Below are positions 1 to 11,050 of a stretch of 64,000 nucleotides of DNA, piece after piece; within the stretch, counting starts at the first letter, position 1; each line of letters starts with the position of its first letter. Source of the stretch: Boesenbergia rotunda (taxonomy: Eukaryota > Streptophyta > Magnoliopsida > Zingiberales > Zingiberaceae). Location: the NCBI GenBank assembly GCA_024364735.1, contig JAGFNQ010008796.1:124001-188000 (forward strand), written 5' to 3'. A model generated the notes under the pieces. It had not been told where the DNA came from, ran no database searches, and saw only the letters and a list, made by a program, of their open reading frames with translations. Both the position numbers and the translations under genes were made by a program.

Positions 1-59
1 AATCTCCCCCTAAGATTTTCAAAATTGCCTAGGGTTTTTGAAAATATTTCTAAGTCTTT

Positions 60-660
60 GTTTATAAAATGAAAAGATTTTTCAAGTTTTCAATCACTTA
101 GAAAATTTTCAAAAAGGGACTTTTATGTTAGAAAAATTTTCAAAAATATTCTTGAGTTGGGCACATAGAAAATTTTTCACAACATTTACCTTTAGCACTT
201 AGAAATTTTTCAAAAAAAAATTTGAAGTTTTGACACTTAGAAAATTTTTACCAGAATTTTATGTGCTTGGAAAATTTTCGAAAACAATTTTGAGTTATGT
301 ACTTAGAGTATTTTCGAAAACAACTTTGAGTTGAGTACTTAGAATATTTTCGAAAATAACTTTGAGTTGAGTACTTAGAATATTTTCAAAAATAACTTTG
401 AGTTGAGTTCTTAGAATATTTTCGAAAACAACTTTGAGTTGAGTACTTAGAATATTTTTGAAAATAGAGTTTAAGTACAAACAGAATTTAAGTACTTAGA
501 AGAATTTTCAAACAGAAGTTAAGTACTTAGAGAAATTTTCAAACAGAAGTTAAGTACTTAGAAGAATTTTCAAAAAGAATTTTTAAGTTTAAGTACTTAG
601 AAATTTTTTAACATTTTTAAAGTTAACACTTAGAAAATTTCCAAAACAATTACTTTACTT
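60..660. repeat. AT-rich tandem repeats in the 3' non-coding region of A1
   Basis: Degenerate units built on the motif ACTTAGAA-ATTTTC-AAAA run through this stretch. Between about 295 and 470 they form five near-perfect 36-bp units. The minus-strand translation of that part is only a 12-residue repeat and is not treated as a gene. A2 (11290-11520) and A3 (35570-35960) have related repeats at the same place, between the polypurine tract and a second internal purine tract. Confidence 0.8.
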
Positions 661-1309
661 TTTGAAAAAAAGGAGATAAGAGTTTTTTATTTAAATTTTA
701 AAACCTTCCTTTCTCTCCTTTCCAATCTCTCCCCCTTTGCCATATATCAAAAAATATAGCAAAAAAAATTAAGGAAAGTAAAGTGTTGTATTGAACCAAT
801 TCTATACATAAACTAGACCAAATCAATTTAAATTTCTCTTTCGGGTCCTATCTAACCTAGTTAGCTACTTACTAACTATTATAAACAGTAGCTTTCGCTA
901 GGGTTAGTCAAGTTAAGTGATCTGATCAAGTTAGATTTTCTAAGCTTGACATTTAACCTGATTACTGTTCAATTGGTATTTATTGCCCTAATTATTGAAG
1001 ATGCATTGACTTAAAACATCTTGAATCAAGGCATAGACCTAAGCATTTCAACCCAGTCTAGGTTATCAATCAAAAGTACCCTAAGGTGCTTGTGAGATGT
1101 TGGCTTCTAGATCTATAGGTGCATGCAGCTCTAGGGTTAGGGCCTAAGCTAAGTCCATTTGCAAAAAAAACCCCTAGTTTTGGGGGAGGTAAGTTTCTGA
1201 AAAAAAAACTAAGTCGAAAAATCATTTTAAATTTCAAAATAAAAATGAATTTTCAAACAAGTATCATATAAGTGATAAAACAGTTTAAAAAAACATAAAT
1301 AGAGCAGTC

Positions 1310-1330
1310 CTATTCTACTAACCATAACCC
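1310..1330 (-). pseudogene. Remnant of the copia pol C-terminus in A1
   Basis: The minus strand reads GLWLVE followed by a stop. A2 reads QLGLCLVE-stop at the matching place, and A3 reads RQLGLCLVQ-stop directly after a recognisable RNase H end. This short match marks where pol sequence ends and cargo DNA begins. It is too short to stand alone and depends on the alignment with A2 and A3. Confidence 0.5.
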
Positions 1331-1530
1331 TCATTTAGTAGCTGGTAAAAGGCAACAACTAATCAAGCAAACAACTAGCAACTAGATATGATAAATGCAT
1401 AAAAAGTCAACTGGTCGAAGCGAGAACTAGCACAGTCAAACATGAGTCAAGCACAAGTCAATAGTACAATAAGGCAGCTGAAATAATCTAGAGTATAGGA
1501 GGAGGGACCCGGAGGAAAGAATGGACCGGG

Positions 1531-2830
1531 CTACCAAGATTGGAACATGGAAATTATCTCATTATGTCGGGCCTCATTTGCCTCATGTTCGGCTCGGAGG
1601 GCATCCATGTGCTCAATGTGATGTGCCTCTCTTGCTTGGCGATCGGCTAGAGTAGCTTCCATGCGCTCGTTATGGTAGGCTAGGTTTACATCGTGCTCTG
1701 CTTGAATTGCATCGACCAACTCGATGTGGTGGGCCTCCACCTCCTCTCAGAGGCTATGGAGCTCTGTCTGAAGTAGTGTCAGTCTCTCGTCGATCGTCGC
1801 AGGTGGGGGCTCGTCCAAGTGCTCCTGAATCTCGGCAGCGAGATCTACGACGTCGACCTCTACCTCCTCATCGGAATCGATCTGGGCTCCAGCTCTCTGG
1901 CGTCTCCATGATAGACCCCCGGTAACCGAGACCTCTATGCCCGCTAAGGAAAACTTTCTATGCCTAATTTCGTCAAATTCGATCATCGTGGTCATCTCTC
2001 CAACGGTAATATTGCGAGCGTGATGGTGAAGAAGGGAAGTGATGATGTGGCAGTAAGGGGTGCGTACTCGACCCTGAGTCGTAACACTGGGCGCATATAG
2101 AATGGTGTGGAACATGTGAAGTCCAATATCTATGTCTAAGTGATGGATCAAAGCATACAGCAAGAAGGTATGGAATTGTCACATGGTCGCGACATCCCTA
2201 GTGGTCAAGGGAAGAATGCAACGGACCATAATTCTATAAAGAGCGTAGTCCTGGACCCGGAGATCTACTGACTGAAATAGTCTAACCAAAGGGTTACGGG
2301 CATCTCTATAGAAATATGAATAAAGGGTGTCCAGATCAATATGGGAGTAGGGAGGAGCAAAGGGAGGGTCTCTAGGAGGGTAACAGTAGAACGTGAATTG
2401 GGAAGGCCGTAGTCCAAGGAATCTATTAAACAACGAGGGTGTGATAGTCAAAGGCATCCCCTGTACTGTGGAGACATAGCTAAGGTCATCTAGTCTGACT
2501 AGGTTGTTGTAAAACTCTGCACATAGGGTCGTATTCACAGGATGGGTGCAGAAGACGAGCTGGTCAAATTGATAAAAATTGATGACGTCCATAGCTACTG
2601 GACAGGACTGAGTGAACAATTGCCTATTTAAGAAACTTGTTTTGATAGGTTTATAGGTCATCTTAGCGAACTTATTTAATAGTTCTAAGGTCGGAACCTA
2701 GGTTCAGGGCTAGGCTCGGTCCCGGGGATGGGTTGATTAGCACAACGTTTTCTAAAATAATAAGGAAAATACATTAAGAAAAACACAAAAAGAATAATTA
2801 TAAATGCATAAACAGATACCGAGGAGCCAT
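1531..2830 (-). pseudogene. Cargo gene of A1: Transposase_32-like plant transposon protein, spliced, broken
   Basis: Exon 1 (2820-2830) encodes MAP plus two bases of an Arg codon and ends at a GT donor. A 68-nt, T-rich intron follows, with its AG at 2752-2753. Exon 2 begins at 2751 and restores MAPRKR. The core reads AEFYNNLVRLD, then PLTITPSLFNRFLGL, then ALIHHLDIDIGLHMF. This layout resembles the family annotated as putative plant transposon protein (Transposase_32); family membership is from memory of its pattern, and no biochemical role is established. An acidic stretch (DSDEEVEVDV) and a charged His/Glu-rich coiled-coil-like tail follow. Breaks: loss of one base near 2690, TGA at 2179-2181 and TGA at 1747-1749. 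The A2 copy supports the same splice. Confidence 0.65.
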
Positions 2831-2943
2831 GGTTGAAGTTGGGCGTTTGATGGCACGAGAAGGGCTTTCGGGCGCCTTGGGAGGAAGAGAGTTAGGGAGG
2901 AGGTTTGTTTTTGGTGTGGCAAATGAAGGGAGACTCGGTGGCC

Positions 2944-2950
2944 TTATATA
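2944..2950 (-). promoter_or_regulatory. TATA box of the A1 cargo gene
   Basis: The minus strand reads CCTATATAAGG, 114 bp upstream of the cargo ATG at 2830. A2 has TATAAAA at the matching place, 105 bp upstream of its ATG. Conservation of the box and its distance suggests a promoter separate from the LTR. Transcription is inferred, not shown. Confidence 0.6.
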
Positions 2951-2954
2951 GGGG

Positions 2955-3240
2955 TTGGTCGGGCGCCCAGGGGGTCTCGGGCGCCTGGTTCAGGTGTCAG
3001 ATGCCTTTGGCAGCATTTGCTGCCTTGACCGTTGTCCTTGGGGGCGACCGTGAGGACCCGGGCGCCTACGGTCAGCTGTGACTTGTGGCAGCTTTTGCTG
3101 CCTTGAATGGAGATAAAGGCATAGGCGCCCGATAGGTCACAGGCGCCCGGGTCAACCGAGTAGGGTTGATAGCTTTTGCTGTCTTGGTAGAAGAGAAAGT
3201 TGGGGGCGCCCGAAAGGTCCCGGGCGCCCGAGCAAACCAT
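2955..3240. repeat. Palindromic GGGCGCC repeats upstream of the A1 cargo promoter
   Basis: About seven copies of GGGCGCC or its close variants lie here, mostly in pairs 10-20 bp apart. Between the pairs are inverted repeats of the type GGCAGC-N4-GCTGCC followed by CTTG. Both motif types also occur in the U3 part of the family-A LTRs, just upstream of the LTR TATA box. Confidence 0.75.
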
Positions 3241-3999
3241 TGTTTGACTATTGACTCGTTTGACCGTTTGACCAGGTTTGACTATTTTGACCTAGTTTGA
3301 CTCTTTTGACCAACCAAAATTAAGTCAATTAAGTTCAAAATTACATGATTCAATGCTTTTACTTGACAAAAGTACAGAAACCAGATGAATTTTAAGTTGA
3401 GTTAAGTCCTAACTATCTCACCCAATCTATAGTTATCAATCAGGTTAACCTTATGGGTTTTGTGAGACAGGTTTTAACAGACGTAAAGATTTTATTTTGG
3501 AAAAAAATGATTAATTTTGAAAACTATTAGTTTTAAATCTATTTTGAAGAAAATGGTTGAATCTAAGATTTAATTGAAATTTGTGTTAGATTCAAATCTG
3601 ACAATAGTAAAGTGAATTTAGTTTTCAATAATCAACTTCCAGGTCTTGGCGAGGCACTAGGCCTTCTTTGGCCGTAGCCTTATTGGATCATCAACCCTTT
3701 CCTTGACAAAGCCTTTTATTGAAAATCCATCTTCAAGTTACTCCTTGAATGATTTTGGTCTAACTAGTTTGGGTCTTGGATCGGTAGCTTCGGCTAGTTC
3801 CGCCAAAATGGCTTCCCTAACGTACTATCATCTCACCTCCACCCAATACTATGTTATTCAAATTTCAGTTAAATCGTTTTAGTCCTTAATCTAACCAGTC
3901 CTTGGTCTAAACATGAATTTACAGAAATAAATAAACAATCAAGCATGCAAATTTAAATTAAGGAAAGAAAAACAATTTATCTAATTATAAAAATTATTT
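3241..3999. other. Non-coding spacer between gag and cargo in A1
   Basis: No supported gene. It contains TTTGAC-rich repeats (3240-3310) and a block at about 3640-3850 that is strongly conserved in A2 (16610-16870) and A3 (36980-37260). The conserved block has no open frame shared by the three copies. It may be structural or a relic. Confidence 0.6.
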
Positions 4000-5622
4000 T
4001 TAAATTGACTCCCCCTGGACTAAAGCCATGGTAATGATTAGGCAAGATATGAATCTTGTCCTTGGGGATCCAATACTGGTTTGGTTTTTTAGGCAGAGTT
4101 TGGGTACCCATGCCTGAACTTTGGGTCTAGATTGGTTCAATACAGCATAGTATGATCTTTGTCTCGACTTGGTTCGATACCCTAATCCAGATCGATATAG
4201 AACAGACTTCTGTTTTCCAAGGATCATGTCAAGACCCTTGGAACCCGAAGTGAATCGTTCTAAAGTTGCTCTAAGGTCCTTGACTTGAGTTTTCAAGGAG
4301 GAGTTCTCTTTCTCAAGCTTTTCAACTTGAGTAGAGGTTCCTTCTTGAACCTTCTCGGTCAAAGATCTAGGGTCAGCTCCCTCTTTTAGGAGTTTTACTT
4401 CCTGTCGGAGGGACTCGACTCGGATTTTGGCTTTTGCCAAGTTATGAGATAAGTAGGCAATTAACTTTGATAATTCAACTTCAGAGTAACCACTTACAGT
4501 TATTTTGTCGTTCTCCGAAATTGTGAGCCTTCCGTCGTCCGGCTCCAATTCTGATCCGGTGTGGATGTCTTCCGAAGCAGTCAAGGCAAGAAGGTTCGAT
4601 TGTAGGGCCTCTTCTTCTTCTTCGGAGGAAGATTCGTCCCACGTGGCTTGAAGAGCCATCTTTCTTCGAGTCTTCTAAGCTTCTTTTAGATTAGGGCACT
4701 CCGATTTGTAGTGTCCCTTCTTGTTGCATTCGTAGCAGGTCACATTTGATTTGGTCTTTGACGTTGAGGGTTCAGCTGGATCTTCCTTCTTTCGGCTGGC
4801 TTTTCTTCTGTTGGTCTGATGCTTCAGCTCCTTGTAGTAGTCCCGGGCTAGCCGAACCAGCTTGGGTCGATCCCCTTCACTGTCTTCTGAGTCTGAGTCT
4901 GAGTCAGACTCGGGTGCAGGTTGAGGCTTTTTCTTGGCCATCTTTCCTTGGGTTTTACCTGCAAGAAAAGTGATACCTTTCTCGGGCAAAGTGTAGTTAG
5001 TCTGCTCGTGTAATTCCAATTCTTAAAATAATTCGTCTAATTTGATTTTAGAAAGATCCTTAGAAACTTTGTAAGCATCTACCATAGATGCCCACAGAGT
5101 ATTTCTTAGGAAAGCGTTTAGAGTATACCTTATAAGGTCACGGTTTTCTACCTTGTGATCGATTGTGTGCAGGCCGTTCATCAGCTCCTGGATCCTGGCA
5201 TGGAGCTGGGCTGCTGATTCGCCTTCATTCATTTTGATTATGTACAATTTGTTCAGCAGTAGGTCCCTTTTGCTGATTTTGGTGTCGGAGGTACCTTCGT
5301 GCAACTCGATCTGCTTACTCCAGAGTTCTTTAGCACTGTTGAAGGGACCCACCCAGTTCAGTTCTTCTTTGGTTAATCCGCATTGCAGTGTCTGGGTTGC
5401 CTTTGCATCAACCTCGATCTTTTTCATCAGCGAGGCGTCCCATTCTGTGAAGTGTTGTGCCACTCCTTCAACATTCTTGGGTATTTCAAGGCCAGATTGG
5501 ATAATAATCCACATGTCCACCTGAGTTTTCAGGTGGACTTCCATCCGACTCTTCCAGTAGGAGAAGTCTTCTCCACTGAAGAGTGGTGGTCTGACTGTGC
5601 TGAAACCCTCTTACATGGCCAT
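4000..5622 (-). pseudogene. gag of A1 (DUF4219/UBN2-type copia gag with CCHC zinc knuckle), broken
   Basis: The ATG is at 5620-5622. The N-terminal half reads VHLKTQVDMWIIIQSGLEIP and continues into a UBN2-type retrotransposon gag domain. It is followed by a DSDSDSEDSE acidic patch, a CCHC knuckle (CYECNKKGHYKSEC, CX2CX4HX4C), a second acidic patch (SSSEEEEE) and a coiled-coil-like tail (EKLEKENSSLKTQVKDLRATLE). Gag of this type forms the particle shell and binds the element RNA. Nonsense codons lie at 5611-5613 (codon 4), 5023-5025 and 4675-4677, and the frame shifts near 4060, so the gene is dead. The intact-length A2 and A3 frames are 551 codons. Confidence 0.9.
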
Positions 5623-5833
5623 TATAATTTCTGAAATAACAAAAAAAAGGAAATTATGTCCCAAGACTTGGTCTTGGATTAGTAGTGCCGGAATAAAATA
5701 ATTGAGAAAAAGCGATCGAGTGGTGTTGCACCAACCTCGATTAACGAGAAAAATTTAAAAAAAGAAATTAAAATTTTTTGTAAAATCTGAAAAACTCTCA
5801 AAAATTGGTGGTTGCACCAAATTTGAGCCACCC

Positions 5834-5845
5834 GCTCTGATACCA
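5834..5845 (-). other. Primer-binding site of A1 (tRNA-iMet)
   Basis: The minus strand reads TGGTATCAGAGC, complementary to the 3' end of plant initiator tRNA-Met. It sits two bases inside the 5' LTR, which begins at 5848 on the plus strand with TGTTGG. This fixes the transcription direction of A1 as minus. Confidence 0.93.
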
Positions 5846-5847
5846 CT

Positions 5848-5968
5848 TGTTGGATCGAAGAAAACGATAGAATATCATTAAACACTTTTCGGATTAAAAA
5901 GAGCAGATACGCAGCGGAAAGAAATTAAATGCACAAGAACACAAGTCTATTTTTTACATGGTTCGGAG
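5848..5968 (-). repeat. A1 5' LTR, first piece
   Basis: Begins TGTTGGATCG (minus-strand LTR end CGATCCAACA) and aligns with the A2 and A3 LTR ends. It stops at GGTTCGGAG, where element G is inserted. The remaining 1.18 kb of the LTR is at 27617-28798, giving about 1.30 kb in total, the same as the A2 LTR. Confidence 0.9.
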
Positions 5969-8673
5969 TGATGGACCCAAGATATGTGTCACGAATGTGG
6001 GACTTAAATTTAGATATGTGTTAAGCTGAAAACCCTATTTGCTAACAAAGAATAAAAATGTAGTAAAAGGGGTCACAGGTCGTATTTTTCCTAGGGGTAG
6101 TTAAGACTGTTTAATTGAAACTTCAGTTTGTGTGTCGTCAAATAATTTTGGGTTTCAAGTAAGAATTGGGTTTGGTTTCAATTAGAAATGAAATCACAAT
6201 GATGAGTAAAGAAACTTAACTATGGAACTTAACCCAAGTAATTCAACCAATGAACTCAAACAATTTAGGAGCTTAAATGCCATTTAGCCTAATTTTGGAA
6301 AACAAATCCGATAAGAAATCAAATCAAATTTCGATTGATACTAATGCAAATAATTGCTTAGGAATTTACCACTCAAAACAACCTAATGCAAAACAATCCA
6401 TAAACAAACTGATACAAAATCAGTACCAAAACTTAACTTGACACCAAGTGCAGAAATGCAAGCTCAAATGGCTGAAAACAAAATTTACAGTTCAGAAATT
6501 AGTTGGATGTGATGGAAGCTGATTCTAGCACAAAAGTACACTACAAGGTATGTTTAATCTTGATACAAATCAGTGCTGAGGCTGAACTTGATACACTCGC
6601 AGAACTACCATTCAACTTGATACGCATAAGAGAAACTAATCAAAGTCTGATTCATAAACTGAGAACAATTGCAGAAACTATGAACTGATTATTCAGAATT
6701 GAAGTTGGTCAATACAACTTGGAAGACAAAACCATTAGAGAAGTGTTATGCATGAATAAGTGAAGTAAATCAGAAACGAAGCAGAAATTCAGAACATTGA
6801 AGGCAAAAATTCAGAAATGAATTGAATGCTAAAACCAACACGCAAGCTCCAATTAAATGCACAAATTAATGTTCAGGTAAGATTCGGAGAAGCTAATGAT
6901 CCATTGATACAATTTCAGAAATAGCAGACTAAAACTCTGCAGTAATAAACCTTAAACTATCTAATGCAAAGACTGGTCGGATGCAGCATCAAATGCAGAA
7001 TTGCAGCACAATTTAAACTCAGAACAAACAGACAGCAAGCTGAAATCTATGCACTAATCCACAGTTTAGGAAAGCTGAAGAAGAACCAATGATTACTTGA
7101 CACAATTCAAAAAATATAACTAAAAACTTGCAGAAACTGAAAACTGGAGTTCAGAATCGAAATGCTAATACGCAACAAGCTGAACAGAGATACAGAAATG
7201 AAATTGAATGCTAAACCAACTCAGATCGAATGCATAAGCAAAATAAGTGATGTCTTAATCTCAGGAATTAGAACTAGACACAAAATGAATTCGAAATAAA
7301 TTGCAAAACTAGGAATCAAGTTGGTACGCAGAAACAAAATGAATGCGCAAACTGCTACCAAAATTCAGAAATGACTCAAAGCGAAACAAGCTGATCTAAC
7401 TTCAATTGTACATTACAAAAACAATCTAGCTAATAAGAGTGATGAATTGAAACTCTAATTAAAGCAGAAACTATTCAGAAAAGGAAACTAAGGTGGCTGA
7501 TACAATGACAGAAATGAAATGGCACGCTGAAATTTATGCTACTAATTGAAACTGAAAATTCAATAAGAAATTAAACTCCAATCCATTCCTTAGCTCAAGG
7601 TCTCCTTGCCGTCATACAAGAGTGAGCCTCGAATCCCTCAGCTCCACAAATCAATGGAAATTCTGTCTCAATGATCAAATCCAACTCAAATCTGCTCAAG
7701 TCTGAAAGAAACATTCGATCTCTTCGATCTCGCTATGTAGGTTCGCGATGATGATTTGGAGATGATCAGAACCCACCAGAGGACCCTCTGGCTAGCTCAG
7801 ATGGATGGGAAGTGGCACCAAATGAGATCCAATTAACCGAATAACAAATCTGAAGAAACCCTCATTTAGCTCTGTTTTTGAGCAAATTGGAGTTGAAATC
7901 TTCACGGCAACAGCATTTCGACGATCCAGATCTTGTTCCAAGGTCGAATTCGGAGTGGTCATGCCCTCTGATGAAGAAAATTGCAGAAGAAATGAAGAAA
8001 AATTCGAAGAAGATGAACTGTGCGAAGAAGACGCGACAAGCTGCGATTGGGAGCAGCTTACGGTTTATGTAGTTAAGAAACGGACATCTCAGATTTGCCA
8101 GCACTCATCCAATGGTTGATCCTTGTCTGATTTAGATCTAACTTTCCAGATCTTGATCAAGGGTCAAGATCTATCTCTCAGTGGCTCGGATCTTCCAAAC
8201 TTGCAACAGATGGTTCAGATCACCTTGATCTTTGAATAGACGGTCTAGATTCTCCTGAGCTTGATTCAATGGTTAAACGATCTCTGATTTGGATGAGATC
8301 TTCAGATCTTGATCTGACTTTTTGATCAGCCTTAACCCCTGCTCGGATTTACCAGAAGTTCTCAAATGGCTTAGATCTAGCCATTTTTGGATCGAACGGT
8401 CCTTATTAGTCAATGCTTGATCACTTGATCTGGGTTCGTTTCTGACTCAATTCCTGACCCAACATGACCTAGGTCCATGATCCTTCCAAACCTACTAAAA
8501 AAAATAGATTCACAATTTAATGCCAAAATATTTTCAATGTGGCATGATTTGCAATAAAACCCAAAAATAGAATAAATTCATAAAACCTAGGATAAATTCA
8601 ATATTACGCAAGTAAAATATGGGTCAAACATGGATTTTAGACTCTGAAATTATCAACAAAATAGTACATATCA
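5969..8673 (-). repeat. G 3' LTR (left copy)
   Basis: 2705 bp, from TGATGGACCC to ACATATCA, nearly identical along its length to 24909-27611. No convincing gene lies inside. A 61-codon plus-strand frame (6503-6688) recurs identically in the other LTR only because the LTRs are duplicates. Confidence 0.93.
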
Positions 8674-8689
8674 ACTCCCCCACACTTAA
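8674..8689 (-). other. Polypurine tract of G
   Basis: The plus strand reads actcccccacacttaa directly after the left LTR, so the minus strand has GTGTGGGGGAGT abutting the 3' LTR, where plus-strand DNA synthesis would be primed. Two more copies lie inside the element at 21598-21613 (identical) and 20859-20874 (one base changed). Confidence 0.85.
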
Positions 8690-9852
8690 GCTTGAGCGTC
8701 TCGTGAAAACTACTAAGTATGTATCTCCTAGATTTTCTCAAACATAAATAGAAGCAATTGAAAAGAAATTACCTAAGGTTGTCAATTCCCAAAAAAAATC
8801 TAAGCTCTATGGATTAGTATCTCGTCCTTAAATCAACAACTTAGCATTTTCATCCTTCATGATTCATTGAGATGAATTTAACTCACTAGCCTTTCAAGAG
8901 AAATTTTTGGTGGCTCTCTTCTTGAGTTCTAAATTCATGATGAAAGTGGAGCCCACTCAAACACAAATGCTTTTTGCACTACCATAGGCTTGCTTGTTAT
9001 CTACTCTCCACCATTATTCATGATTAGGATCAACATCTATAAAAGTTTATTCAAACAAGTGAAAGACATATGAAATGGTAGAAATGAAGTAAAAACTAAG
9101 AAAATAGCAAATTTTGATGAAGGTGAAGACTTGAATGCTCAAGGATATTTTCGATGCACTTTGCCCACTTTACGGTCCTCTAGTGGAGTCAAAAGTGTGG
9201 TGGAGTAAGACTTTGGCATTACCCTTCAAAAATTTGATGAAAATATCTCATTAGTTCCTTTGTGCCAATTTTACTCTTGTGTGTCAACCTTGCTTCCTTC
9301 CCTTTTCTTTTCTGATTTTTTTCTTTTTTTTTATAATCCTCTAGCAAAGTCAGACTTGTAGTGGAGCAAAGAATTTGATTTGGATGAGAGAAACTTCACT
9401 TGCTTCATGGTGCCAAAACTTCAATGGTGTGCCACTTTGTTTCTCTTTTTTTTTCTCTAAATATTTTTTATCTCTGCTCTCTAATCTTCTAATTGTTCAA
9501 TTGGAACTCTTCGGCCTTGAATTTGGATCATTGGAAGTTGAAACATTAAATGACAATTAGGAAGTTAGATTCTCCAAATATAATCTTCACTAACCACTCT
9601 TGCAGCTTCCTTTTGATACCTATCCTTTACAAGTTAGCACACTTCTTTAAAAAAAAAAATTCTTCCTGTTTCAAGTCTCAGCTCCACGACATTACTTTTC
9701 AGAACTTGCATTTCTCTGATTTCTCAAAGCATTTAACATCAATAGTAGTGGAGAGTTTAAATGCTTCACTAAATGAATTGCTACACTCCATTCTTCCTTT
9801 AGCCACGGCACTTCACTGCAAGTTTCTATTTTTTTCCTGAGAATCCAATCAG
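8690..9852. other. 3' non-coding interior of G, left of the nested A2
   Basis: No gene supported. The region is AT-rich, with pyrimidine-rich runs on the plus strand near 9300-9340 and 9430-9480. It continues at 20147 on the far side of A2. Confidence 0.6.
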
Positions 9853-10303
9853 CCTTCTGTTGGATCGAGAAATGCGAGAGAGGGGGGGGGGGTGAATGTC
9901 GCAAATCGTTCGGATTTAAAAAAGAGTAAGTGCGCAGCGGAAATAAGACACAAAAAGCAACACAACGCTAACAAGGTCGTTTTACATGGTTCGGAGCCTG
10001 GGTCGACTCCTACTCCAAGGCCCACGGTCGTTGACCGTTTACTTTGGGCAATTCTATAATGCGTAGAATAAGTACAGAAGAGAAATACAAATTGCAATAA
10101 GAAATATAACACTTCTGTATTTACCAACTCCCGAGGTAGGCTCGAGTTTCGGTGCAGCGGGAGGTCGACGCTGCTTCGGACTTGAGTTGAGAAGTTCCTG
10201 GAGCAGAGCGCGATCGTCGGAGCGTTTGGATGCGTTGAATGAAAGTTGTAGAGCGTGGAAGCGTCGCAGTAAGTGATGCTCTCAAGAAGGGGGTCGAGGG
10301 CCC

Positions 10304-10311
10304 TTTATATA
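10304..10311 (-). promoter_or_regulatory. TATA box in the A2 3' LTR
   Basis: The minus strand reads CCCTATATAAAGGGCCC. The copy in the 5' LTR (19309-19316) would drive the genomic transcript of A2. Palindromic GGGCGCC repeats lie directly upstream in both LTRs. Confidence 0.7.
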
Positions 10312-10879
10312 GGGCCTAGGGGCGCCCTGGTCGACGGGGGCGCCCCCCACGTGGCAGCTGATCCGGCTGTAGCTCGGTCACCGTCTGATCCCCTTATCCT
10401 CGGGATCCGGTTTGACCGGGGCGCCCGGAGGACTCGGGGCGCCCGCATTGACCGGTCAAAAGGCCTCATCTCCTCAGCTTCGCAGAGATGCGCTTCGGCA
10501 GCTGGCAGTGGGGGCGCCCGAGACACGCGGGGCGCCCGCGATAAGCGGGTTGAAGCGCGTCGAGGTTGTTAGAGACTTGGGTTGACCTTGGGGGCACCCT
10601 GGTCGTCCGAGGCGCCCTGCTCAGCTTCTGCCTCACTCCTTTGAGGCTCTCTGAGCTGCAGATACTCAGTCCTTCGATCCTGCATCCAGGGTTAGTCCAA
10701 ATAACAATAATATTATTATTTTATACAGCCTTAGCTGTCTTGGTTCTGACTTTGGTCTCCAAAATGGAGCCCTAGATCGAACCGACGCCTAATGTTCCCT
10801 CAAGGGGAACGCGTCCTCACCTACTCCTCTCGGGAGAGTTTACCTGGTGCCAACCGGATCCTCCAGTTGGACTTTTGCC

Positions 10880-11050
10880 CGGCAGTCCTTCGCCAGGTCT
10901 TGAGTTACCAAGCTGCCCTTCGCTTGATGCCTAGCTGCCCTTCGCTAGGTCTTTTCTTCTGGCAGTCCTTCACCAGCCTAGCAGTCCTTCGCTAGGGCTT
11001 CTCCTGTCTGGCAGTCCTTCGCCAATGCCTAGCCTTCCTTCGCTAGGGCT
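10880..11050. repeat. Hairpin array in the A2 LTR
   Basis: Units of about 20 nt have the form stem-loop-stem with a loop ending in CCTTC on the plus strand. Stems seen include CAAGC/GCTTG, CCTAGC/GCTAGG and CTGG/CCAG around loops such as AGTCCTTC, TGCCCTTC and CTTCCTTC. The right LTR has the array at 19880-20035. Confidence 0.75.

Larger units (their letters stand above)
1..5968 (-). mobile_element. Element A1, left part: non-autonomous copia-type LTR element with cargo gene
   Basis: Read on the minus strand, this holds the start of the 5' LTR (5848-5968), a tRNA-iMet primer-binding site, a broken gag, a spacer, a promoter-bearing cargo gene, a remnant of the pol end and an AT-rich 3' region. 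The window edge cuts it: position 1 matches A2 about 100 bp inside its polypurine tract, so the 3' LTR lies just outside. Element G interrupts the 5' LTR at 5968, and the LTR resumes at 27612-28798. The order matches A2 throughout. Protease, integrase and reverse transcriptase are absent, so mobility would have needed enzymes in trans. The copia assignment rests on the gag type, the PBS and the RNase H remnant seen in sibling A3. Confidence 0.85.

Noticed and set aside
295..480. Repeat peptide frame in the A1 3' region
   Set aside because: Shadow of a 36-bp AT-rich tandem repeat.
5165..5634. Plus-strand frames opposite gag of A1 (similar at 17487-17912 and 38599-39162)
   Set aside because: Antisense shadows of gag; no independent conservation or motifs.
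5834..5845. Possible tRNA genes at the TGGTATCAGAGC sites
   Set aside because: Only the primer-binding complement of the tRNA 3' end is present; no cloverleaf sequence follows.
6503..6688. Open frame of 61 codons identical to one at 25443-25628
   Set aside because: Both lie at the same position in the two LTRs of G; identity reflects LTR duplication, with no coding signature.
7862..8104. Overlapping short frames on both strands at the G LTR (also 26732-27059)
   Set aside because: Mutually antisense frames inside the LTR; differences between the two LTRs are not silent.
10273..10572. Arg/Gly/Ala-rich frames on both strands in LTRs (also 19278-19577, 34601-34992, 39645-40140)
   Set aside because: GC-rich palindromic U3 sequence read by chance; frames are not conserved between LTRs in a coding manner.
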